Source: Hexactinellida sp. DTS-2022
Lineage: Eukaryota > Porifera > Hexactinellida
Assembly (NCBI GenBank): GCA_028753945.1
Contig: JAPNXP010000015.1
Span: 1,426,001-1,490,000 of the forward strand
Direction: 5' to 3'
DNA length: 64,000 nucleotides
Positions 31,475 to 42,902 of this stretch are shown piece by piece. A program made the translations under genes and the position numbers. Every line of letters starts with the position of its first letter. Position 1 is the stretch's first letter. Below the pieces are notes generated by a model that did no database searches, was not told the origin of the DNA, and saw only the letters and a list, made by a program, of their open reading frames with translations.

Positions 31475-31578
31475 TCGAACGTCAGTGTAAGCAACAATAC
31501 CCTTTTCTCAGATACGATTGACAATCTCTTGAAGAGATACACATATGAATTCAGGTTCTGAGATGTCAGCCTCCTCCA

Positions 31579-32300
31579 TCATAGAGAGAAATTGTGTATG
31601 AAGGTGATAATTGCCTTGATTAGCAAAATTCTTTTTATTTCATTCATAAAAAATGATTGAAGGAGGTAAAATGATAAGAGGATACAATCTACTGGAACTT
31701 CTTTCCATTGTTGCAAACTTTTCAAGACCATGTTAAAGCTTTCAGACTGATCCGTAAGTACTCCACTGAATGGACAATATACACCTTCTTTCTCTAGTTT
31801 CCACCGGCCAATAGATTTATGAATTTCTGGATGTATATTCTTCAAGTAATATTGAAGAATTGGATTGATCCAGTTCGCAGTACGTTTTTCAAGCTCTGCC
31901 TCGTAAGCATCATGAGAAGGCTTGTGGAATAGATCATTCATGTCAGAGATTAATATTTGAACTTGATTACGGTTGATGTTATGATTCCTGCACCAGTATC
32001 GTGCACTTCTGAAAATGTGGTTCCAGCAGCGGAGTCTGATTGAATTGGGAAGAAATTTTCTAATCGCATTTACAATTCCTTTTTCTTCGTCAGTCACTAT
32101 TGGATATACTCTTTGTGTAAGTGCTGAAACTTTAATAGCGGCCATTTCAAACAGGATCTCATGGTTTTTTTGTAGCTTCCGTTCATGTATTAAAAATAGT
32201 CCTGGAATTACTGGAGACTCTTAAGCTCTTAAGATCGTGTGCCGAAAGAGAAGCGGAGATACGAAGAAATCTCCAAGGTTGAATGTGGTATCATATGAGA
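31579..32300 (-). pseudogene. MULE transposase catalytic region
   Basis: It begins SYDTTFNLGDFFVSPLLFRH, then SPVIPGLFLIHERK, TDEEKGIVNAI, CWNHIFRSARYWCR and DQSESFNMVLKSLQQWKEV. This order is characteristic of animal MULE-type transposases; the Asp in SYDTTFN and the Asp in TDEEKG are probable catalytic residues. An in-frame TAA sits between LFRHTILRA and ESPVIP, so it is inactive. The upstream side is interrupted by the mariner-type MITE at 32309. Confidence 0.75.
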
Positions 32301-32308
32301 ATACCTTA

Positions 32309-32697
32309 TTATATGAAATTAACGCGCCATGTAATTAACGCGAAGGAAATTAACGCTCCATGAAATTAACGCGAATTGGAGCTGAACATTTTCAAATACA
32401 TGAAATTAACGCGAATAAATTTTATAAAAAAATTTCAGGATTATTAATCTCCTGATTGAATACCATTATTGTGCCCAAATAGGCTACCAGTCTACTTGAT
32501 AGACATGGTATATCCTTTCAAACTAGTTGCACATCTGAAAATATGTAGATCGGAAGTTTGTCCATCCATTGTATAATTTTGCTAAATAGCAGGAAATTAA
32601 GGTCATGGAAATTAACGCTCCATTAAATTAACGCGAAGGAAATTAACGCGATTTGGAGAAATTCGCGTTAATTTCATGGCGCGTTAATTTCCTATAA
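32309..32697. mobile_element. Mariner-type MITE, second copy
   Basis: Same family as 3651-4023, with the same inner sequence and the same terminal repeat TTATANGAAATTAACGCGCC. TA precedes it; the right flank is AA. Confidence 0.8.
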
Positions 32698-32935
32698 AAG
32701 GTAACTGTTTTGACTGTGACTCTATTTGCAAGATGCGATCCATTTGATCCATAATGTCCTTCATCCCACAAACAACTATTAGATCTAGATAAGTCTGGAT
32801 CGTCCACACGAAATCTGGTAAATCATAAGCTATTTCATGTATATTGTATAAAGCATCATGAGAAATTCTGTTCTGTTTATTAATAGTCATCTTAATGTTT
32901 CGTACCTTAACACAAATGAAATACATATTGGTCAT
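32698..32935 (-). pseudogene. MULE protein fragment between two MITEs
   Basis: Reads NRISHDALYNIHEIAYDLPD and VVCGMKDIMDQMDRIL. It lies in order between the N-terminal module and the catalytic region of the MULE and is bounded by insertions on both sides. Confidence 0.5.
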
Positions 32936-32942
32936 CCTTCTA

Positions 32943-33344
32943 CAGGGTTGTTTGATTTAAATCAAGTGATTTAAATCATGATTTAAATCAATGATTTTTA
33001 TTAATAAAAATCATGATTTAAATCAAAAATCTGATTTTGATCAAAGAAGTCTGATTTAAATCAAAAAAGTCGGACTTTTTTGATTTAAATCAGATTTTTT
33101 ATGTCTATTGTTTTTTGCGAAAAAAGAAAAGAAATACATTGATAATGAATCAAATTACATTGATAATGAGTCATTAACAATGTAATTAATCTATTAGCCA
33201 AATAATATACGCCAGTGTGATATAGATTGCAAAAAAAAACAATTAAAATCAAAATTCTGATTTAAATCAAAAAAATCTGATTTAAATCAAAAAAATCGGA
33301 TTTTTTTGATTTTTTAAAAAAAATCATGATTTTTATCAACCCTG
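32943..33344. mobile_element. hAT-type MITE built of GATTTAAATCA repeats, 8-bp duplication TCCTTCTA
   Basis: The ends are CAGGGTTGTTTGATTTAAAT and the inverse of CAGGGTTGATAAAAATCATG. TCCTTCTA flanks it exactly (32935-32942 and 33345-33352). The interior is AT-only palindromic repeats around GATTTAAATC. Confidence 0.88.
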
Positions 33345-33477
33345 TCCTTCTATAACTTTTTCCCATTCCAATTCATGCTATAAAAGCACAGTGTTAACAT
33401 TTATGGATGGCGGAAAGAAGTTTACAGAATTATGAGTATTTTTGTGCTAGCAAGGATGCAAAGTTAAAAACCTGGTA

Positions 33478-33661
33478 CAGTGAAGCCTCGTTAATACGAA
33501 TTCCAACGGACGGTAAAAATTTCGTTCGCTTTATCCGGAGTTCGTATTAACCGGAGTATTACCCATTCAATAGGCATTGTAGGGACTTGATTTGTGGATC
33601 TGTTTGTTCGTCTTATTCGGAAATTCGTATTAAATGTGTTCGTACTAACGAAGTTCTACTG
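33478..33661. mobile_element. Pogo/Tigger-like MITE (TTAATACGAATTCC type)
   Basis: CAGTGAAGCCTCGTTAATAC and its inverse-type end, flanked by TA, lying in an intron of the MULE gene just after a donor. Confidence 0.85.
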
Positions 33662-33674
33662 TAATTGAATTTAC

Positions 33675-33900
33675 CTGTTTGATATCCCTGGGTTTCATAA
33701 CTCTTGATAGAGAGGGGTTGCAGTTCATTGCTGCAATTTCTGATTTATACAGTTTAGCTGGGTCAGTATTTGAGACTTTCTCTGCTATCAATTTCAATGA
33801 GGAAGGGCATTGTTTGCAGTAGATTGTTCGGTGTGCTTCTTCTGGTTGCCATGAGGGAAATCTTCGGATATGTTTTCATCTCCAATGTACTAAATTAAAC
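33675..33900 (-). pseudogene. MULE protein exon
   Basis: Reads LKLIAEKVSNTDPAKLYKSE and MNCNPSLSRVMKPRDIKQ before a donor GTAAAT. The preceding YIGDENISEDFP is in another frame, so a small break is present. Confidence 0.5.
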
Positions 33901-33959
33901 CTACGTGTATTTAATATTATTATCCTGTAAAGGTTAGGGCTGGAGCCTAGTACCCCAGT

Positions 33960-34711
33960 ATTTATATTACTTACTTTATCTTCATTGTCAAGTAGCACAT
34001 ACGCATGTCTAGTAAAACCATTTGAACGTCCTTAGGTGTATCAATAGAATAATAACTTTTTCGAACGATTGGTCTAGATCGAGGAAGTTTAATGACACCA
34101 TTATTTGCCCATCGATATTGATCCGACTTCCAATCATCTAAACAATAGAAATAGTATATCTACAGTAAACTCCCATTATAACGAACTCGGTTATATCGAA
34201 ATACCTGTTATATCGAATTCAGTTAAATTCCCCAAATCTTTCATATTGAATTTGAGTACAATTATTAAGTCCGGTTTTATCGAACTGTATATATCGAAAT
34301 TCCGCTTATATCGAGGTAATTTTTATCCCCATGACCAGTAAAGCAATTAATTATTGTCCGCATATATCGAATTCTCTTATACCGAAGTCCGGTTATATCG
34401 AAGTAATTTAGAGGGTCCCTTCAACTTCGATATAACGGGAGTTGACTGTAGTATTAATATTACCTAATTATTAATTGTTTCTCATTACCTTTAGAATCTT
34501 TGTTCGAAAAAATGAACACATCGCCAGCTTTGGGCTTTACGGGAGGTAGTGCTATCGTATCTTCAAAAGATATTCTGAGAAGCAGATTAGCTGCTTCCTG
34601 TGCGATATTATATAACTTATACGTTGTGTAGCGAATAGCATATGGTTGTGGTGATTCCATAATCTTAAGTTCCGAAATGACATATTTCCTTATACTGTAT
34701 TCTGGATACAA
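33960..34711 (-). pseudogene. N-terminal module of the MULE protein (two exons)
   Basis: Exon 1 ends PKAGDVFIFSNKDSK at a donor GTAATGAG near 34480. Exon 2, after an acceptor TATTGTTTAG, reads DDWKSDQYRWANNGVIKLPR and SYYSIDTPKDVQMVLLD. This W- and R-rich module occurs before MULE domains in related animal elements. The intron contains a pogo-like MITE. Confidence 0.55.
34163..34448. mobile_element. Pogo/Tigger-like MITE (TATATCGAA type)
   Basis: CAGTAAACTCCCATTATAAC and its inverse-type end, flanked by TA. TATATCGAAnT recurs many times inside. Confidence 0.85.
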
Positions 34712-34812
34712 GTAGGCACGTATTTGTAAAATTTTATCGGTATTAAAGTATATGAATCAATCACAATATATACAATAAAATCAATGTGTTAAAATATACA
34801 AATATATCAAAT

Positions 34813-35027
34813 CAGGGTGTTATCCAGGCGTATTGAGCGCTCCTAAAGGAGCGTAATTTGGATGGATTTTAATCTAGGCGTACAAAATCGTGTCTAGGCG
34901 TACAATATCGAGAGATGCTCCCATAGACTTAATACAAAATGTGCAAACTAGGCGTACAAAATGAAAAATGAACGAGCTCGAACTAAATATAGGCGCGCAG
35001 AAACTTTTGTCTGGAAGAAAGCCTGTA
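34813..35027. mobile_element. MITE related to the one at 317-480
   Basis: TCAGGGTGTTATCCAGGCG at the left and GAAAGCCTG at the right, with TATCAAA on both sides. TCTAGGCGTACAA-type units repeat inside. It lies in the 5' end of the 6.2-kb MULE. Confidence 0.7.
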
Positions 35028-35285
35028 TCAAATAGACATGTAAGTCAATGTGTTAAAAGTATACAAATATATCAAATAACATGTAAGTCAAATGTGTTAA
35101 AAGCATACAAATCTTAGTACGTACTACGTATATGAATGTGATGAACTTTAAAAGTATACAAACGCAAATTTATCACAATATTATTTTGTAATTAAACTAT
35201 CAATCGTTCCGTTCCGTAAATTAGGCATCAACAAATTACGGAACTGTTCCGTTCCGTTCCGTAAATTAGGTATGTCCGAAATACG

Positions 35286-36862
35286 CATTAATTAAAAACT
35301 ATCATTAAATAGTCTTGTCTAAAAACGCAATAAAAATTGGGGGTTATCGATGTCGAAAATTTGGTACCCTTTCTCCTTAAGAAATTATTTTCTGAAGGTG
35401 TGGGTCGAGCCATTAAAAGTTCGAAATGTTGTTTTCAAAATGTTTTCAAAACTATTCATATATAACTAACCAATTGTTGGCCTATTAATTAATAGCGGTT
35501 AGTACATACTAAACCAATTGGAATGTGCAGTAGACGCGTGCGATGGGTGTTGAACCTAATGCAGGGTGACCAGATGTCCCTCTTTTGGAAGGACAGTCCT
35601 TTCTTTTAGACTAATTGCCTTCGTTTTTTTGCATCCTTTTTTTCCTTCTTTCTTCTAATTGTCCTTATTTGTCCTTATTTACATTGTTAAATTAGCTAAA
35701 CCTATAAATATGGCCAAAATATCTCATAATACATAATTGTATCTCATAATACAAGTACAATAACAATATTATTAATAGGTTCTAAATATTAAATACAAAG
35801 AACTACTGTGTATGCAATATTTCTGAAAATCACTCCGGCAGTCTACGGTTAACTTGTTAACTATTATTTTTGATCTATTGTAGATTATTTTCGTCAATGA
35901 TTGCTTGAATAGAGTAATGATACTACCAATCTTACCATTTTTGTGGAATACAATGCTGATAATTTTTCAAAGTGGTGAAACCAGTAAACTGCTCTACAAA
36001 ATAGCTCATAACTCTGAAAATAGGCTTGGGCCAGACTCCAAACCAAGTACAAACGACATTTATGGTCCTTGGGCATGCTTGGTCCAAAAAATTGAAAATG
36101 GGGTCATGTTGAGTTTGGAATAATTTTCTGTTTTTTTAATCTTAAGGACACCCTTAAAATTATTTATTATTAATATTATTATTATTATTGTTACCAGTGC
36201 CGTTTCAACTAGTAAAGTAGTTGAAACGGGTTTGGACTAGTTGAAGGGCGTTTGCGCTGGAAACGGGTTATGACTGTAAGAAATACATTATATTATATCG
36301 GTCCTATGTATTCCTATTTAATGAATCTATTGTACAATTATGACAATAAATCCACTGGTGAGTCTCAACTGTGGATCTTTGTGTTATCCAGACTACCAAA
36401 CGCCGGAGAGTGTACACATTGAGCCCTGATAAATTGCCCTCAGAGAGCATAGTCATAAACTTCCCATCTCGATCAGTTTGGGTAAGGATACACATTTCCC
36501 AGGGTGGAGAACAGAGGAAATCAATGACTGCCAAATTTTCGCTCTGTGTTCTGCTGCGAAATCGCTGTAGTTATTATTGCAAAAAACTCCTATTTGTCCC
36601 CTCCATGTAAATTATGCCCCTACAGCTTCCCCAGTCACTTTCATAAATAAATCTAATGCATCTTGGAGGTGTTGTCAAGCATTTCCTTTTGTCACTCGTG
36701 GCATGATCGCTTATTGATAATAAGAGTAAAGAGGAATTTGTTTATCTTAGCTCGATTCAATAAGTATCTAAAAGCCAAATTTATTAGCATTGGAAACCAA
36801 TCTGATTTACCTAACAAAAGCATTTGTATTTGTGTCTTACTCATGAGCCTATAATTGTGTAC
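35286..36862. other. No gene; diverged repeats
   Basis: A hAT-like end (AGGGTGACCAGATGTCC) is at about 35565. A copy of the CTCCGGCAGTCTACGGTTAA terminus is at 35830-35860. A short GTTTCAACTAGT/ACTAGTTGAAAC-type hairpin region is near 36205-36240. Otherwise nothing recognised. Confidence 0.45.
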
Positions 36863-37042
36863 AATCTGTGTACTTCCCAGGGATCATGATCTGTGTATTT
36901 TCTTGTGATCATGATCTGTTACTTTCTAAGGATCATGATCTTTGTACTTTCTAAGGTTCATGATCTGTGTAATTTCTAAGGATCATGATCTGTGTACTTT
37001 CTAAGGATCATGATCTGTGTACCTAAGGAGCATAATCTGTGT
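36863..37042. repeat. 25-bp tandem repeat around GGATCATGATC
   Basis: About seven imperfect units of the type AAGGATCATGATCTGTGTAC, each containing the palindrome GATCATGATC. Confidence 0.8.
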
Positions 37043-37398
37043 ACTTATGAATAATGTAGTTATATAACAATGTTAACTAAGTAATATTATGCAATCGTTT
37101 CTCCCTAATTTGTGAAGTAATTTACAATAAATATATGATTATGTCTCTATAAAATGTGACGAAATCCCCCGCAAATTTTTGTATTACGTCAATGGTGGTA
37201 CAATTGAGTTTTGAGAATCGTTCTATGGGTGTGTTCATCTTATTCAATCCCTTACGATAGCTTGGTTTCTGAATTTGTTCGGTAGTCTCACGATTGGCTT
37301 CAATGGCATAAACTTGGAGATCAAAGAGTGCGAGTCCTGGGGCCTTATTCACTAACATTTCCTAAACTTAAACTTAAACTTAAACTAAGTCTAAACTA

Positions 37399-38037
37399 AG
37401 GCTAAGTTCCTTCTGGAATTGAAAACCCTAATTATCTTCCTTAGTTTGTATTCTATTTACTCTCTTTATTATCTATCATTTAAAACAAAGTTTGACTCTC
37501 TAGCTCATATACATTCCGAGTTACAGCCTGGTATGTGAATATGGAACTAAATGACATATCATTTAATTTAACATTAATTGAAATTTTACTATAAACAAAG
37601 TTACTTTGGAAATTTGGGTAGTTATCAATGCGATGTTAATGCCTATATAGTTAGTACTAACTAGTAGCACGGGGGCGTCAGACTGCTTTAAGCAATTACG
37701 TGTATACTTTAAAAAAGTCCCCAAAAGCTTTAAAAAAGTCCCCTCAGTCCCCAAAGATATTAGAATGAGTGGATCAGTTGATATTTTTAAGAGACAATTA
37801 AAGACCTTTCTATTCGGAATTAATGAAGATGCCTTGTGGTTAAGTTAGCTGAGATGTATTAATATTATAATTTTTCATTGTCATCTGTTCGCACTCTTAG
37901 TCCAATTAGTTAATGTACTTTACACCCCTGAACTTAATCTTATTACTGAATATATTCTGAATCTTTTTATTTATTTTATTTTCATGTACAAAATTGTAAG
38001 CGCATTGAGACATTTGTATAATGCGCAAACAAATGCT

Positions 38038-38069
<32 letters not shown>

Positions 38070-38260
38070 GTAAAATTTCAATTAATGTTAAATTAAATGA
38101 TATGTCATTTAGTTCCATATTCACATACCAGGCTGTAACTCGGAATGTATATGAGCTAGAGAGTCAAACTTTGTTTTAAATGATAGATAATAAAGAGAGT
38201 AAATAGAATACAAACTAAGGAAGATAATTAGGGTTTTCAATTCCAGAAGGAACTTAGCCT
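37399..38260. mobile_element. Element with 192-bp terminal inverted repeats
   Basis: Arms 37399-37590 and 38069-38260 are equal in length and look identical by eye. The inside contains CCTATATAGTTAGTACTAAC and a LINE tail. A second copy, split by a MULE, is spread over 52258-54000. Class unclear. Confidence 0.75.
37755..38068 (+). mobile_element. 5'-truncated non-LTR retrotransposon tail
   Basis: A short C-terminal frame reads SGSVDIFKRQLKTFLFG and ends LWLS with a stop. A 3' UTR with AAGCGCATTGAGAC and ATAATGCGC follows, then an (ATT)n tail ending at 38068. This is the typical end of an animal LINE. Confidence 0.7.
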
Positions 38261-39139
38261 TTAACTAAGTCTCGACTTAGTTTATGCTAAGTTTATTTAA
38301 CTTCTCAAAACTTATCCAAAAACTTACTTTTTGCTTAAACTTAAACTTAAGGCATAGCCTACTCTATATATGGCCTGACAGTAGATGTACCAGGGATGCA
38401 CAAGAAGATGGGAAATTTTAATTTTTAATGTTTTCTATATTGAACTACTAAGTTCTTTATGGGTCTCTAGGTCGTAAACATAACTCAGCAGTGCTAGCCC
38501 GTGATTAATATTAGCTGTAATGAGAACGGTGATTGGATTTTCATAATTTAATAGTAATATAAACACAAACAGTACAATTTCTAATATTAATATACAGTAA
38601 ATAATACACAATTATTTGCTTTCTTTCCTCTCTCTGGCTCTAGCAGTGACACACGACACACTTAACTACATAATAGAAATAAGAATAACAGAGTAATACA
38701 AATCATGGTAAATACAAATAAGTAGACACATAATTAAGGGAATTTCTTAAATTTACGCTTTCTATACTTTTTGAAAGAACCAGCGAGTTATAATTCTTAA
38801 CTTTGTTTGTAAGAAGCAATTCGCTGCAGTAAAGACGAGCTTCGATAAGATGTTCCAACTAAACACACCACAGCTAATTCAAGTAGACTTTCAAATACTT
38901 GGATCACGATTATCACTATCTTCCAAATACATCAACGTGAGTTCAACTAGTATTTTCCTAGAAGGTCCACTTACAAGCTTCGCCATCAGCTCTTTATTGT
39001 TTTCGATGGCACTAAAGGTCTTCCATATAACAAATATGGAATTCAAAACTGGCTCAGATGGATATTTAATTCGCCACGGTACGTTAGCTGCATAAGTTTA
39101 TACTAGGAGTCCAGGTCTAAATCAAGGAGAAATTCTTTA

Positions 39140-39394
39140 TCAACTGTTAGCATATGTACAGACATGACACGGTTTTGTTTGATTCAGGTACTGATGGACA
39201 GTATAGCCTGCAATAAAGGCTAATGATTGAAGAAACTGTGAACCACAATCAATTGTTGATAATTCATTAATCGCATCAAGAAATGGCTCCAAATTGAACT
39301 CATCATCAGTAGTGGAATACGCTATACGTAGAAGAAATGACTTAACAAATGACTGAATACATAGATTGAAAGGAAGTGTCTTGTTGGTCAGCAA
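39140..39394 (-). pseudogene. P-type transposase C-terminal fragment
   Basis: Reads FLQSLAFIAGYTVHQYL and CHVCTY, the conserved IAGY and Cys segment near the end of P-like transposases. Neighbouring sequence is out of frame. A hAT MITE interrupts upstream sequence at 39493. Confidence 0.6.
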
Positions 39395-39492
39395 ATATGT
39401 TTGATAATGCTAGAAAGTTTAAGTCGACGCTCGGTTCAAGGATTTGAAGTTAGGAGATGTGATAATTAGAACCCGACATCATACGGTATAGA

Positions 39493-39662
39493 CAGTAGCG
39501 TAGCCAGCTTTTTTATTCGGGGGGGGGGGCCAATGTAGTTTCAAATTCTAGTATAGTTAGTCTCATTAGTTACTAGAAGCTATAGATATAATTGTAACTA
39601 ATCATCAAAATATTTCGGGGGGGCCATGGCCCCCTTGGCCCCCCCCCCTGGCTACGCCACTG
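39493..39662. mobile_element. hAT MITE, 8-bp duplication GGTATAGA
   Basis: Ends CAGTAGCGTAGCCAG and CTGGCTACGCCACTG with long G and C runs inside. GGTATAGA flanks exactly on both sides. Confidence 0.9.
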
Positions 39663-40179
39663 GGTATAGACCGAAATGGTCCAAGGGATTCGTCTGTAGA
39701 AAGGAGGACAAGACAACAGATATGTAATTCCACAAGATTGAGTCAAATGATTGGTAATTTGTGGTAAGGTAATACAAGCATGTCTAAAGCTGGTGTATGT
39801 TGTTTACTCAGTATGCCAAATTTTTCTGGTAAAGTTTGCCAAGCATCTAACCAAAACTACATGAGTAAAAAATAGAAATCGCTCGTCATTAAAAGTCAAA
39901 GGCTAGAGAAATTATCGTTCAAACGTATTCCTTTAAATGGTGTGTTAAAGCAAGTTCCTGCAAAACAGATTCAATTTCTCGGATGTCACTAATTGCAGCA
40001 ATGGAAACGGATATACTCTGTCTATTAAAATAGGCTGAGGTGGATAAATAAGCATTGCTTTCAAGGTACAAATCTACGGAGATATTTTTTCAGCCATTTT
40101 AGCGAGAACAAACGTTATGTTGCTTTCATTACGGGACCACACCAACCAACTATTAGGTAAATAAATCAAGGTTAAGGTC

Positions 40180-40636
40180 TTAAGACCTTAACTTATCTTT
40201 CAAGTCCTGTGGAGAGTTGACCACAAACTTCTCTTTCTCTTGACTCTCGGATCTCAAGCTGAGTTGTAGTGTTTGGTTCATCAATTCTTCCTCTTTTGCA
40301 TCGTATGAGAAGCGATTCCGTTTGTAAGGTTTGGATGAGTAATATGCTGGGCAGCCGGGCAGTAAACTTGGTACAGCGCCTTCTTTCAGCTTTGGCTTTG
40401 CCCGCGGTACATCTCCTCTTGGGACTTGGAAAGTGTAGTCTATGTTTTCTTTCTGAAAATGGTTGATACATACATAGACCACCTTCAGGTCACCGATATC
40501 CTCGCGACGAAGAGCGCGAGCGCATGTCCAGGCATGATTCAGGGTTGGTGGATTTTGAGGCATCTTGAACACAAGGAACATGGTCATCAGGGTTGTAGTT
40601 GCTCTTGCATCCGGGGACAGAACACGAGTTAGGCAT
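40180..40636 (-). pseudogene. THAP domain of P-like element A
   Basis: MPNSCSVPGCKSNY and, after a one-base frame change near 40600, VFKMPQNPP, AWTCARALRREDI and VYVCINHFQKENIDYTF: the C2CH zinc module of THAP proteins. It would bind the transposon ends. The extra base in the middle of the domain disables it. Confidence 0.75.
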
Positions 40637-41002
40637 GAATAGAAGCTAATATGAATAAAATACCAAAGCGAAATTAAAAGGATGAGATTTTACGTCAATA
40701 GAAGAGTTTGGAATAAAATATGATCAATAATTGTATATATTTCAAGAATATTTCTAATTAATGTGGTTGATTATGATTATGATTTTTGAAATTAAATATT
40801 GTGGTTGGATAAATATTACCATCTTCTCCTTCATCCTTGGACAACATTTTCTAGGTTACTGTCAGGCCATATATAGAGTAGGCTATGCTTAAACTTAGTC
40901 TAAACTAAGTATTGACTTAGTTTTGCTTAAGGGCAATGATTTGAGTAATTGTATTATATCTGCGCCTATTCTTCAGAATGCATAGATTTCGGAGTTGGCA
41001 AA

Positions 41003-41840
41003 CTATAAAATGGAGCGAAGGAAGAAAAGGAGATCATTGGAAATATCAACGATGTCTTCCTTTGAGTGGTCTTCAATACTAGATATTGCATTATGAAGAA
41101 GAGCAGTGGCTCCAGCTATCATATCTCTAGGTTGGGATATCTTTCTGGAAGAACGAGTTATTGTATTAACTAATTCTGTTAGCAGAGTTTCGATCTGCCT
41201 GACATCAGAAATGCAGTCGATCCCTAAGGATATTTCTTTGGACTGGAAGAAACCTCGTGCTGTCAACGTAGAGTCAATGATCAAAGCTGCTTCTACTCTA
41301 ATAAATCCCTCTGATTTACATGGATAAATTAAGTTTACCATATCTTCTTGTAACAACACAAGCCAAGGATCAGGATAGTTAGAATTTATTTTCTCCTTCA
41401 GGTCAGAAAAACTATCGACATCCTGCAATTTGCCTTCTGTATCTTTTGTTTCGAGACTAAGATTACGAGCGATAATAAATAATTCTTCTTCCGTAGTTTC
41501 ATGTGAGAAACGAGATGTTCGCGATGTCTGCGTAGAAGATAAATGTCTAGGACAGCCAGGAAGAAGTGAAGGTATAGCACCTTTAACTAACTGGTCTGTC
41601 TCGTTTGAGGTACTTGATCTCTACGCCGTCATTAATTCTAAACGTAAAGTCAATGTCTTGTTCAAGGAAATGCTTTATACACACAAAGAATCTCTTAGGA
41701 GTATTAACATGTTCTCTGTGTAACGCGTTTAGCCAAGCTTGACGTAATTCTGGGTCTTCGGGAGATTTGAATACGGGTGTACAGGTATCATTCGGATAGT
41801 AGTTGCTTTTACATCCAGGAGCCCAGCATTTGTTTGGCAT
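41003..41840 (-). pseudogene. THAP protein N-terminal half, P-like copy B
   Basis: The THAP domain is complete: MPNKCWAPGCKSNYYPND, VFKSPEDPELRQAWLNAL, FFVCIKHFLEQDIDFTF. After a frame change, GAIPSLLPGCPRHLS and a later segment (41003-41428, IEDHSKEDIVDISNDLLF) follow. No catalytic region follows on this strand, so it is a truncated copy or a domesticated THAP fragment. Confidence 0.7.
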
Positions 41841-41844
41841 ACTC

Positions 41845-42902
41845 TCACTCGTTGTAGATATGAACCAAAAAATATCTAATATATATTGAAAATGAAGAAT
41901 ACGGTAGAATGTAGAATAGGTTATAACAGGTACAAAAGATTGTCAAAAGCATACATTGGAAGAAGAAAATTCGTTGTAAAGTAAATATAATGAAAATATT
42001 GTGATAAATGTAGTAACACAAAATTAGCAAATATTAATTATGGTTGTGTTTTATCCTATAATATTAACCGCACACTGCCCAGATTCTCAAAACGTGACAT
42101 TTGGAAATGAGGTCTATAAAATCATTCAAATTTCGTGTAAATAAGGATTTAGGGATTATTTTGTATACTCCATCGATTTCAATAATAAAAAAGACATTTT
42201 CAAAAATTTGCGATGAAGACGTAGCAGAATAGTGAAATGCTCCACTTGCATGCCACTCGCTTTTGTACATAGGATTAATTAAAATTTCACTGTGGAAATA
42301 GCCATAAGAAGATATTATACTAATATTAACTTTTTTACGATATTTTGTTAGTCTTTTATAGAGTTGTGATAGATATTACTCAAATAAATTCAATTTCTGG
42401 TAATCCATGGTTCATCTAAGACAGATTTGTCATTTTTTTGAATATCAACGTAACTTTTTACTGTGCCGACTATACTATAGTATAGTGGCCCAGTATTGGA
42501 ATCACTGCCTTTATTTTATCCTGAGGCAGAATTGTTCAAACATTGAAGATTTGATATGTAGCACTATAGTCGTATTTGTTCATGTTGAGAAACAAAGGTT
42601 TATTGATATGCTAGGTCTGTTATGTTGATTTTAAGAAAAGGTATGTGTCATCACTTTTTGTCAAATCCTTGATGAAATTTTTTTCAAAAATTGTAGCATG
42701 TTTAGATACTATTGTGCTCTTTTTGGATCTCGAATCACTAATATCTAAATATTAAATACAATGAACTACAGTAAATCCTATTTTGCAGAAAAAGCCTTGG
42801 GCAGTCTTCAGTTAAGGATCGACTCGCTCACTCAGAAATAAAATTTCAAAGTAGACAAATTAAATGTTTAGTGCATATTTAGCAAGCTTTATATGTCTAG
42901 AT
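41845..42902. other. No clear gene; P-related terminal sequence
   Basis: 42640-42850 is a diverged copy of the inverted-repeat sequence at 44449-44653. An open stretch at 42064-42270 (minus) has no recognised motif. Confidence 0.4.

Larger units (their letters stand above)
29120..35276 (-). mobile_element. 6.2-kb degenerate autonomous MULE (MULE, SWIM, C48 peptidase, PHD)
   Basis: The two ends are long inverted repeats starting GGACATACCTAATTT and made of CGGAACGGAACGG and TTTGTTGATG units. CGAAATAAG and CGAAATACG abut the ends, an 8-9 bp duplication with one mismatch. The coding order on the minus strand is an N-terminal module, the MULE transposase, a SWIM finger, an Ulp1/C48-like peptidase and a PHD finger. 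Frames are broken and seven smaller elements sit inside. A short sibling with the same termini is at 52601-53942. Confidence 0.8.
38351..40888 (-). mobile_element. P-superfamily element, internally decayed
   Basis: About 30-bp inverted repeats (GCATAGCCTACTCTATATAT and its inverse) close both ends and TTAAACTTA lies on each side. The minus strand has a THAP domain at one end and a P-transposase C-terminus at the other. The middle is degenerate. Confidence 0.7.

Noticed and set aside
36863..37042. CRISPR-like array
   Set aside because: Units are contiguous tandem copies with no unique spacers, in an animal genome.
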